DNA of 8,468 nt from Chitinophagaceae bacterium (GTDB lineage: Bacteria > Bacteroidota > Bacteroidia > Chitinophagales > Chitinophagaceae), in the NCBI GenBank assembly GCA_003167015.1, contig PMUF01000599.1:1-8468 (forward strand), written 5' to 3'. The position numbers and the translations under genes are program-made. Under the pieces are notes generated by a model. The model worked only from the letters and a program-made list of their open reading frames with translations. It did no database searches and was not told the DNA's origin. Shown piece by piece: positions 1 to 6,620 of this stretch; the first letter of the stretch is position 1; every line of letters begins with the position of its first letter.

Positions 1-180
1 GGCTTCGGGACGGCGCTCATGAAGGCCGTGATGGCGCATTCTGACCTTCGCGCCGTCGCCTTCACGCTTGCAACCGATGATGCGCATACGCTTTACGAGA
101 AGTTCGGGTTCGTGCGATCGCCCCACCCCGAACGCTCAATGGTCCGACCCGGGACCTTCCTCGACGCTGTTGACCGTTGA
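1..180 (+). CDS. GNAT-family N-acetyltransferase, C-terminal part (5' truncated by window)
   Basis: Reading frame 1 is open from the first base to a TGA at 178-180 and gives 59 residues. The fragment begins GFGTALMKAV, which matches the end of the acetyl-CoA pyrophosphate-binding loop and the following helix of GNAT enzymes. It continues to LATDDAHTLYEKFGF, the usual GNAT C-terminal motif in which a Tyr on a helix precedes a KFGF turn and the last strands. The stretch PERSMVRPG after it resembles the ends of small stand-alone GNAT proteins that acetylate amines of small molecules or proteins in the cytoplasm. The substrate cannot be inferred. The N-terminal half lies outside the window. Codon use is rich in GCC, CGC and GTC, unlike the AT-richer genes to the right. 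It lies 72 bases before the TolB-like gene, and the two could be co-transcribed. Confidence 0.82.
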   Translation, partial: GFGTALMKAVMAHSDLRAVAFTLATDDAHTLYEKFGFVRSPHPERSMVRPGTFLDAVDR

Positions 181-195
181 TCAAGGACGGCGCGC

Positions 196-225
196 TTGTC
201 CGCGATATTCACCGCAGCATAGGAT
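196..225 (+). promoter_or_regulatory. possible sigma70-type promoter before the TolB-like gene
   Basis: TTGTCC at 196-201 matches the TTGACA -35 consensus at four of six bases. TAGGAT at 220-225 matches TATAAT at four of six, with an 18-base spacer. It would start transcription roughly 20 bases before the TolB-like start codon. Both hexamers are imperfect and such matches occur by chance. If real, it is a proteobacterial-type rather than a Bacteroidota-type promoter. Confidence 0.22.
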
Positions 226-240
226 ATGGGCGCCAACGCC

Positions 241-246
241 GGGTGA
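241..246 (+). promoter_or_regulatory. Shine-Dalgarno-like sequence that favours the ATG at 253
   Basis: GGGTGA at 241-246 partly matches the anti-Shine-Dalgarno complement. It lies six bases before the ATG at 253 but directly abuts the in-frame ATG at 247, so 253 is the better start. The other genes in the window have no such clear site. Bacteroidota usually initiate translation without Shine-Dalgarno pairing, so its presence here is mildly unusual. Confidence 0.4.
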
Positions 247-252
247 ATGCAT

Positions 253-1293
253 ATGCCATCAACGATTGACCGCCGCCGATTCCTGCAACGCTCAGCTGTC
301 CTCTACGGATCGTTGTTGATAGGCGGAATTTCGCCCCACCGGTCTGCCATTGCAGCGCCAGCCCGCATCGACGTGCCGGTGATCGTTCCTTACATCGGCA
401 ACCCGCATCTGGTGCAGGCTACAACGAAAGAAGTCATGGGCAGCCGCCTCGAGATCGTCGATGTGGCCGACGGCATGCGCAAGGTGATACAGGAGGCGCC
501 GGGCCGCTTCGAAGCGCCTAACTACATGCCCGATGGCAAGAAGCTTCTCTTTAACCAGGATGGTTCCCTCTGGACCATCCCCATTGAAGGCGGCACCCCC
601 GAAAAATTGAACACGGGCGACGTCGCGAAGATCAACAATGACCACATGATCTCCTTCGACGGCAAAATGCTCGGCATCAGCAGCGGAAAGCCGGACGGCA
701 CACCGGGTTCATTTGTATACGTACTGCCCTTGTCGGGTGGCGAACCTAAACAGGTCACTGAAAATACGCCCTCCTTCCTGCATGGCTGGGCCCCGAACGG
801 TAAAGAAGTAGCCATCGTCGCCAAACGCAACGGATCACCGAACTATAACCTGTATAAGGTCTCCCTGAAGGATAATAAAGAGACGCTGCTGACCGAAGGC
901 AACCATACGCACGTAGACGGATCGGAATATTCCCCCGACGGTAAATACATCTATTACAACGCGAATGTCACCGGCACCATGCAGATCTGGCGGATGAAAC
1001 CCGATGGCGAAGGCAAGGAGCAACTGACCTTCGATCAATATCACAACTGGTTCCCTCATATTTCACCCGATGGGAAATGGATGGTATTCATTTCCTTCCC
1101 GGAGGATATCAATCCTGACGAGCATCCTTCCTATAAAAATGTGATGCTGCGGGTGATGCCGCTGACTGCACCGGGCGCGCCGAGAGTGATTGCCTATCTG
1201 TATGGAGGACAAGGAACACTCAACGCACCTTCCTGGTCGCCGGACGGCAAACACATTGCCTTTGTCAGCAATTCCGTGCCGAAGGGACAATAG
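253..1293 (+). CDS. TolB-like/PD40 beta-propeller protein with a twin-arginine signal peptide
   Basis: From the ATG at 253 this is a 346-residue secreted protein; an in-frame ATG at 247 would add two residues. The N-terminus has a twin-arginine motif, RRRFLQ, at residues 7-12, then a hydrophobic stretch (VLYGSLLIGG) and a likely cleavage site near AIAAPA around residue 35. Export would therefore be in folded form through Tat. The mature part carries repeated PD40 blades: MPDGKKLLF, APNGKEVAIV, YSPDGKYIYY, ISPDGKWMVF and WSPDGKHIAF. These are the S-P-D-G-K signatures of the TolB C-terminal propeller. True TolB also has an N-terminal domain and works with Pal. Here there is no such domain and no tol/pal neighbour, so this is a TolB-like propeller of unknown role, not TolB itself. 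No catalytic peptidase or hydrolase domain follows the propeller. The gene ends in TAG, and 166 bases separate it from the transporter gene. The 5' third looks compositionally different from the rest. Confidence 0.85.
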   Translation: MPSTIDRRRFLQRSAVLYGSLLIGGISPHRSAIAAPARIDVPVIVPYIGNPHLVQATTKEVMGSRLEIVDVADGMRKVIQEAPGRFEAPNYMPDGKKLLFNQDGSLWTIPIEGGTPEKLNTGDVAKINNDHMISFDGKMLGISSGKPDGTPGSFVYVLPLSGGEPKQVTENTPSFLHGWAPNGKEVAIVAKRNGSPNYNLYKVSLKDNKETLLTEGNHTHVDGSEYSPDGKYIYYNANVTGTMQIWRMKPDGEGKEQLTFDQYHNWFPHISPDGKWMVFISFPEDINPDEHPSYKNVMLRVMPLTAPGAPRVIAYLYGGQGTLNAPSWSPDGKHIAFVSNSVPKGQ

Positions 1294-1386
1294 TCAATTG
1301 ATGTAGTAAAGATGTGGCGAAAACATTGGTTTTCCGCGCATCGCGATAACGTGATGTAGTGATGATGTGGTAGAAAAATAGTCAAT
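1290..1386. repeat. imperfect direct repeats between the TolB-like and SusC-like genes
   Basis: Two 18-base units, 1300-1317 (GATGTAGTAAAGATGTGG) and 1353-1370 (GATGTAGTGATGATGTGG), match at 16 of 18 positions and start 53 bases apart. The nine-base word ATAGTCAAT also occurs twice, at 1290-1298 and 1378-1386. Each 18-base unit is itself built of GATGT-type half-repeats. The pairs could be binding sites for a regulator of the downstream operon, or remains of a small duplication. The first copy of ATAGTCAAT overlaps the TolB-like stop codon. Confidence 0.45.
1317..1345. other. small inverted repeats in the gap before the SusC-like gene
   Basis: GAAAAC at 1319-1324 and GTTTTC at 1329-1334 can pair around a four-base ATTG loop. 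The stem may extend by GCG/CGC with one bulged C. Directly after it, CGCG at 1335-1338 and 1342-1345 flank CAT. There is no T-run behind either stem, so a factor-independent terminator is not supported. An operator or a weak RNA hairpin is possible. Confidence 0.3.
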
Positions 1387-1401
1387 GGAGTAATTGAAAA
1401 C

Positions 1402-1409
1402 TAGATTTG
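1402..1409 (+). promoter_or_regulatory. possible Bacteroidota -7 promoter element for the SusC/SusD operon
   Basis: TAGATTTG at 1402-1409 fits the Bacteroidota -7 consensus TAnnTTTG. It lies about 50 bases before the ATG at 1460, a suitable distance for a short leader. No convincing TTTG or TTG -33 element is seen at the expected distance upstream, so the call rests on one half of the promoter. If used, transcription would start downstream of the alternative TTG codon at 1394, which would exclude that codon as the start. Confidence 0.35.
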
Positions 1410-1459
1410 CGATGACCATACTTACTCAATTATCTGAAAATTTAAACAAACGATTGCTT

Positions 1460-4400
1460 ATGCCAAAGAAAACAAAATGGCTGCACCAAATCGGTTGCAT
1501 CGTATTGTTTATCCTTCTTTCCTGCTGCGGGGCTTATGCTCAGAATGCAGTCAAAGGAAGGGTGATCAATAAGACAGACAATTCGCCGGTTCCTGGCGCT
1601 ACAGTGCAGCTCAAAGGCTCCAGTGTCATTACCCAGACAAATGCAGACGGAACCTTCTCCATCAATGTTCCGGGGACCAGAGGAACACTCGTTATTTCTG
1701 CCGTCGGCTTCGGGACGCTCCAATTGCCGGTTACGGCAGGTACACCGACGGGCGATATCAGCCTGGCGACGAGTACTTCCACCCTTAATGATGTGGTGGT
1801 CACAGGGTATACCAGTCAGCGTAAAAAAGACATCACCGGTTCGGTCTCCGTAGTCAACGTCGCCGATATGAAGGCAACACCCTCGGGAAGCACCGAATCC
1901 TTGCTACAGGGGCAGGCTTCAGGGGTAACCGTTTTCTCGACCGGTCAGCCCGGTGGTAATGCCACGGTCCTGATCCGCGGGATCACCTCACCTGGTAATT
2001 CGAATCCGCTGATCCTCGTCGATGGCGTGCCGGAGAGCATGCATGATATCAATCCGAATGATATCGCATCCATCCAGGTGCTGAAGGACGCCGGCGCAGC
2101 TGCTATTTACGGCGTTCGCGGAGCCAACGGGGTCATTATCATCACGACCAAAAGAGGGAACGGTGCTGTCAAAGTCTCTTATGATGCTTATTATGGTACG
2201 CAGAGGCCGTTGAGTCATGCCTGGAATCTGGCCACACCTCTGGAAACGGGGTATGCCAAATGGGCCATGGCCTTGAATGATGGTCTTGTGCCGAGTGATC
2301 CCCAATATGGCAGCGGGCCAGAACCCGTGCTGCCTTATTATATCGTTCCGGCCGGCGCCGCGCAGGGCGCCCCGAATACCAGCCTGGCAGACTATAGCCT
2401 TTATACCAACCATATTACGCTGGCCGACCGAACCGGCAATGATTGGTTCCATGACATCTTTAAACCGGCTCCCATCCAGAACCATAATATCGCCGTCAGT
2501 GGGGGATCCGGTAAATCATCCTATTATTTTGCCTTCAATTACATGGACCAGAATGGCACGTTGATCGATACCAGACTGCAACGTTATAGTGTCAGAGCCA
2601 ATACCAGCTTTTCCCTGCTCGACGATCATGTCCGCGTTGGGGAAAATTTCTATGGTTATTACAAAAGCAATCCCGGCTATCTGAATGCGCTGGGCGTCAA
2701 CAGTACGAACTCCATCAATGCAGCCTATCAGATTCCTAACATCATCCCGGTACATGATATCGCAGGCAACTATGCCGGCTCGATTGCTATAGGTACCGGC
2801 AACGCCTCGAACCCGGTAGCCATCCAGCAACGCCAGGCCAACAATATCAGCCAGGACTATCATGTCGTGGGCAACGTGTTTACCGACGTAGATTTCCTGC
2901 GGCATTTTACCGCCCATACCAGCGTCGGTGGGACAGTCGATTATACCTACGCCAACGCCTTCGCAGCCACACCCTATGAAAATGCAGAAAATAATACCGC
3001 CGCCAACCTGTACCAGGAGACCTGGGCATTGAACAATAGCTTTATCTGGACCAATACATTAAAATACAGCAACGAGTGGGGCAAAAGTAATTTATCCGTG
3101 CTGGGCGGCGAGGAATACATTTATGAGAACGGCAGGGCCAACCAGACGACAAGGGGTAATTATTATATCACCGATTCGAACAACCTGACAGTAAGCCCGA
3201 ATCTCTGGACCCTGAATTTTGGTTCGCCTTCGACCCAGACCAATAACTCCAACGTTACCCAGCCCAATGGCTACGCAACACCTTACCAATTGGCGATATA
3301 TTCCTTTTTCGGCAGATTAGATTATAATTGGGACAGCAAATATCTGTTGAGCGCCACCCTGCGCCGGGACGGTTCCTCGGTATTCGCCCCTTCGCAGCGA
3401 TATGGTAATTTCCCCTCCGTCACAGGCGGCTGGCGGATTTCCCAGGAAAATTTCATGAAAAATATCGATTGGATCAATGACCTGAAGATCCGCGGCGGCT
3501 GGGGTAAATCAGGATCGATCAGCGATATCAACCCCACTAATCCCTATACGCTTTACGGACAGCAGGTCAACCAATCCTATTATGATATCAACGGGACCAG
3601 CAACAGTCCCGCGGCAGGTTTGTACGTCAGTCAGTATGGCAACCCTAACACCACCTGGGAAAAGGATATCCTCACCAATATAGGTTTCGATGCCACCTTG
3701 TTGCATAACAGGTTCGACTTTAGCCTGGAATGGTATAAAAAGCTCATCGACGGGTTGCTGTTTGTTCCGGTCGTTCCGGGCACGAATGGCGGGGCCGCAG
3801 ATCCCTTCGAAAACTCCGGAGATGTGCAGAATACAGGGATCGACGCGGCGCTGACCTATCATGGCACTGTCAACAAGGATCTTAAATTCGACATTACCGG
3901 GACGTTTACCTCCTATAATAACAAGGTGGTAAGCCTCCCCGCCGGAACGCTGTACTTTAATGAACCCACCGGAGCCCAAACCTATACCTCAAGGATACAA
4001 CCCGGACATCCGCTCGGCGAATTTTATGGCTATAAGGTCATCGGTCTTTTCCAAAGCTGGTCCGACGTGTATAAATCTCCTACACAGCAGGACGCTGCGC
4101 CCGGCCGGTTCAAGTATGCCGACGTCAATCATGACGGGCAGATCACCCCTGCTGACCAGACCTTTTTCGGCAATCCGAATCCAAAATTTACGGCAGGCCT
4201 GAATATTTCGGTCAGCTACAAGAACTGGGATTTCTACACGTTCTTCTATACCTCCGTCGGCGCCAAGATCCTGAATAACGTGAAGTCGTCAACCGATTTC
4301 CCTCAGCTCTTCCCCAATCAGATCAGCAAGCAGGTCGCGCTACATTCGGCCACACTGGTCAATGCAGCCGGCGCACCGACGAATATCAATGATTCTTCGG

Positions 4401-4741
4401 CCCGTGTCGCCAATCCAAAAGCAGTCTCACCGCTGCTGGAAGAAAGCGCCAATTTCAGCAACTCGGCTGTCTTTAATTCCTACATCATGGAGAGCGGCTC
4501 TTTCCTCCGGTGCAGGAACCTGACCATCGGTTACAATATCATGTCCGATGGCATCAAACGCTTGCATTTCGATAGGATAAGAGTATATGCCCAGGCGCTG
4601 AACCTGTTCACCATCACCAAATATTCAGGATTGGATCCGGAATTGAATCCGGGTACTAATGCCTCGTTTGGCATTGATAGCGGCGTGTACCCGAATAATC
4701 AAAAGAGCTATAATGTGGGAGTAAGTGTGACGATACATTAA
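1460..4741 (+). CDS. SusC/RagA-family TonB-dependent outer-membrane transporter
   Basis: This outer-membrane barrel imports a large substrate using energy from TonB-ExbBD, with the SusD partner as lid. From the ATG at 1460 it has 1093 residues, within the usual SusC range. That start puts a classical signal peptide at residues 1-28 (lysines, a hydrophobic core, then AYA before Q28). The frame also extends to a TTG at 1394, adding 22 unlikely residues. A carboxypeptidase-D regulatory-like domain spans about 29-105 (VKGRVI, PVPGATV, ADGTFSI). A TonB-box-like LNDVVVTGY begins at 109. The plug follows, ending in the SusC/RagA signature GVRGANGVIIITTKRG from residue 218. The rest is barrel, with typical late motifs DVNHDGQIT and FFGNPNPKFTAGL. 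There is no STN domain, so direct anti-sigma signalling is unlikely. The chain ends in VSVTIH rather than the usual aromatic residue. The substrate cannot be told from sequence. Confidence 0.96.
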   Translation: MPKKTKWLHQIGCIVLFILLSCCGAYAQNAVKGRVINKTDNSPVPGATVQLKGSSVITQTNADGTFSINVPGTRGTLVISAVGFGTLQLPVTAGTPTGDISLATSTSTLNDVVVTGYTSQRKKDITGSVSVVNVADMKATPSGSTESLLQGQASGVTVFSTGQPGGNATVLIRGITSPGNSNPLILVDGVPESMHDINPNDIASIQVLKDAGAAAIYGVRGANGVIIITTKRGNGAVKVSYDAYYGTQRPLSHAWNLATPLETGYAKWAMALNDGLVPSDPQYGSGPEPVLPYYIVPAGAAQGAPNTSLADYSLYTNHITLADRTGNDWFHDIFKPAPIQNHNIAVSGGSGKSSYYFAFNYMDQNGTLIDTRLQRYSVRANTSFSLLDDHVRVGENFYGYYKSNPGYLNALGVNSTNSINAAYQIPNIIPVHDIAGNYAGSIAIGTGNASNPVAIQQRQANNISQDYHVVGNVFTDVDFLRHFTAHTSVGGTVDYTYANAFAATPYENAENNTAANLYQETWALNNSFIWTNTLKYSNEWGKSNLSVLGGEEYIYENGRANQTTRGNYYITDSNNLTVSPNLWTLNFGSPSTQTNNSNVTQPNGYATPYQLAIYSFFGRLDYNWDSKYLLSATLRRDGSSVFAPSQRYGNFPSVTGGWRISQENFMKNIDWINDLKIRGGWGKSGSISDINPTNPYTLYGQQVNQSYYDINGTSNSPAAGLYVSQYGNPNTTWEKDILTNIGFDATLLHNRFDFSLEWYKKLIDGLLFVPVVPGTNGGAADPFENSGDVQNTGIDAALTYHGTVNKDLKFDITGTFTSYNNKVVSLPAGTLYFNEPTGAQTYTSRIQPGHPLGEFYGYKVIGLFQSWSDVYKSPTQQDAAPGRFKYADVNHDGQITPADQTFFGNPNPKFTAGLNISVSYKNWDFYTFFYTSVGAKILNNVKSSTDFPQLFPNQISKQVALHSATLVNAAGAPTNINDSSARVANPKAVSPLLEESANFSNSAVFNSYIMESGSFLRCRNLTIGYNIMSDGIKRLHFDRIRVYAQALNLFTITKYSGLDPELNPGTNASFGIDSGVYPNNQKSYNVGVSVTIH

Positions 4742-4768
4742 TTCATTTTGATAAAAAACTATATTTAT

Positions 4769-6604
4769 ATGTCAAAATTCTTTAAGTGGATAGTGCCTGC
4801 CAGTATGGTCCTGCTTGCGGTCATCGTTTACGCATGTAGTCAGAAATTGAACCTGCAGCCGCAGGGGTCCCTGATCCAATCTAATGTGACCAATAATTCC
4901 GGGGTGCAGGGTCTCCTGATCGGCGCCTATACCCTCCTTTCGGGTGAAGATGACCCCGGCCAGAACCTGGGCAACGGCAGCGCCGCTTCCAATTACGTCT
5001 ATGGCAATGGTTGCGCCGACGACGCCTACAAGGGGTCTACCCCCTCCGACCAGGCCGATGCCATACCCCTGATGACCTGGTCGCTGGCGGAATCAGGGAC
5101 CAGCTCCTATCTCGATGAGAAATGGGTGGCCCTTTATAATGGTATCCAACGGTCGAACGACGTCATCCGCACCCTGCGCCTGTCGCCCACCATTTCTCCG
5201 GCAGATACCGTGGAATACGAAGCCGAAGCAAGGTTCCTGCGTGGCTATTATCATTTTGAAGGGGTAAAGATCTTCAAGAACTTTCCTTGGGTCAACGAGT
5301 TCATTCAGTACGCTTCCAACAACCTGGATGTACCGAATTATGTCAACGGATCTTACATCAATATCTGGCCGGACATAGTCGCAGACCTGTCCTATGCCGC
5401 GAATAATTTGCCGGGCACCCAACCGAATAAAGGGCAGGTGAATAAATGGGCAGCTATGGCTTTTCTCGCCAAGGCCTATATGTACCAGCATGAGTATGAC
5501 AGCGCCCTGACCTTATTGACCCAGGTCATCACCCAGGGTACTACGGCGCAGGGTACACCCTATGCGCTCGAGCCTATTTATGAAAGCAACTTTAACCCCG
5601 CCCAGAAGAATGGCTCCGAAAGTGTTTTCGCCTGCCAGGCTTCCGTCAACGATGGGTCGTCCACTGCCACCAATGGCGGGGATGGCGATACGGGGGATGA
5701 GCTTAATTTTCCCTACAACAATGGCCCCGGCTGCTGCGGTTTTAACAACCCTTCATGGAACCTCGTACAGGCTTTCAAAACCGATGCCAACGGCCTGCCT
5801 CTTCTTGATGGCAGCTATAACAATAACCCCCTGATCAGCGATCCCGTCGAAACACCCTGGGCCGGGACGATAGACCCCCGGCTTGACTGGGTGGCCGGCC
5901 GGCCGGGCGAGCCTTATTTTGACTGGGGTACGATAGATTCCACCTGGGTCCGCGACCTCGAAGACGATGGCCCGTTCGTTCCCAAAAAGAATGCCTATGC
6001 CAAGAGCCAGCAGGGGACATATTCTTCTACGGAAACCGTATTCTGGGGCGCTGCTGAAGATGATGCGAATAATGTCAACCTTTGCCGTTTTGCCGATGTC
6101 ATCCTGTGGGCCGCTGAATGCGAGGCCCAAGCCAACAACCTCGACCAGGCTGAGACCTATGTCAACATGATTCGTGCACGGGCCGCTAATCCCAACGGCT
6201 TCGTGTATCTGAATGCTACGTATAACGCCAGTACCAGCACCTATTTACCGCAAACGACACCGGGCGGTAATTATGCGGTCAACCCATATCCCGCGGGCGC
6301 CTTCAGCGCCCAGGGACAGGCCTATGCCATCAGCGCCATTCAAATGGAGAGAAGGCTGGAGCTGGGTATGGAAGGCCATCGTTTCTTCGACCTGGCAAGA
6401 TGGGACAATGGGACAGGCACCATGGCCGCTACGTTGAACGCCTATGTCGGCGTGGAAAAGAACAGGACCGGATTCTGGCGGGTGAATAATACCGCCGTCT
6501 TTACCAAAGGGGTCAACGAAAATTTTGCCATCCCGTTGAATGAAATTCAGGCAGAAAATGCTACCGGCAAAGTTTACCTTGTGCAAAACCCGGGGTATCA
6601 ATAA
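4769..6604 (+). CDS. SusD/RagB-family nutrient-binding surface lipoprotein
   Basis: This is the surface lid and binding partner of the SusC-like transporter. From the ATG at 4769 it has 611 residues. An in-frame TTG at 4748 adds seven residues but would push the charged N-terminus away from the signal core. The signal peptide ends in VYAC, making Cys23 the likely lipid-modified residue. The N-terminal SusD-like region contains GVQGLLIGAYTLLSG, and the helical TPR part contains YEAEARFLRGYYHF (about 150-165) and KWAAMAFLAKAYMYQHEYDSA. The C-terminal RagB/SusD region has LCRFADVILWAAECEAQ and MERRLELGMEGHRFFDLARW, and ends with AIPLNEIQ and QNPGYQ, the expected end of the family, so the gene looks complete. 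An unusual adjacent pair, Cys322-Cys323, lies in PGCCGF. The gap to the upstream gene is 27 AT-rich bases without a Shine-Dalgarno site. TAA is followed at once by an in-frame TAG. Confidence 0.95.
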   Translation: MSKFFKWIVPASMVLLAVIVYACSQKLNLQPQGSLIQSNVTNNSGVQGLLIGAYTLLSGEDDPGQNLGNGSAASNYVYGNGCADDAYKGSTPSDQADAIPLMTWSLAESGTSSYLDEKWVALYNGIQRSNDVIRTLRLSPTISPADTVEYEAEARFLRGYYHFEGVKIFKNFPWVNEFIQYASNNLDVPNYVNGSYINIWPDIVADLSYAANNLPGTQPNKGQVNKWAAMAFLAKAYMYQHEYDSALTLLTQVITQGTTAQGTPYALEPIYESNFNPAQKNGSESVFACQASVNDGSSTATNGGDGDTGDELNFPYNNGPGCCGFNNPSWNLVQAFKTDANGLPLLDGSYNNNPLISDPVETPWAGTIDPRLDWVAGRPGEPYFDWGTIDSTWVRDLEDDGPFVPKKNAYAKSQQGTYSSTETVFWGAAEDDANNVNLCRFADVILWAAECEAQANNLDQAETYVNMIRARAANPNGFVYLNATYNASTSTYLPQTTPGGNYAVNPYPAGAFSAQGQAYAISAIQMERRLELGMEGHRFFDLARWDNGTGTMAATLNAYVGVEKNRTGFWRVNNTAVFTKGVNENFAIPLNEIQAENATGKVYLVQNPGYQ

Positions 6605-6620
6605 TAGTCGGGGTTGCCAT

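Noticed and set aside
253..1293. Genuine tolB of the Tol-Pal system
   Set aside because: The TolB N-terminal domain is absent, the signal is Tat type, and no tolQRA or pal gene is nearby.
1317..1345. Factor-independent terminator after the TolB-like gene
   Set aside because: The stems are short and no run of T follows them.
1988..2485. A 165-codon minus-strand frame inside the SusC-like gene
   Set aside because: It is fully antisense to well-conserved plug and barrel sequence and has no family features or promoter.
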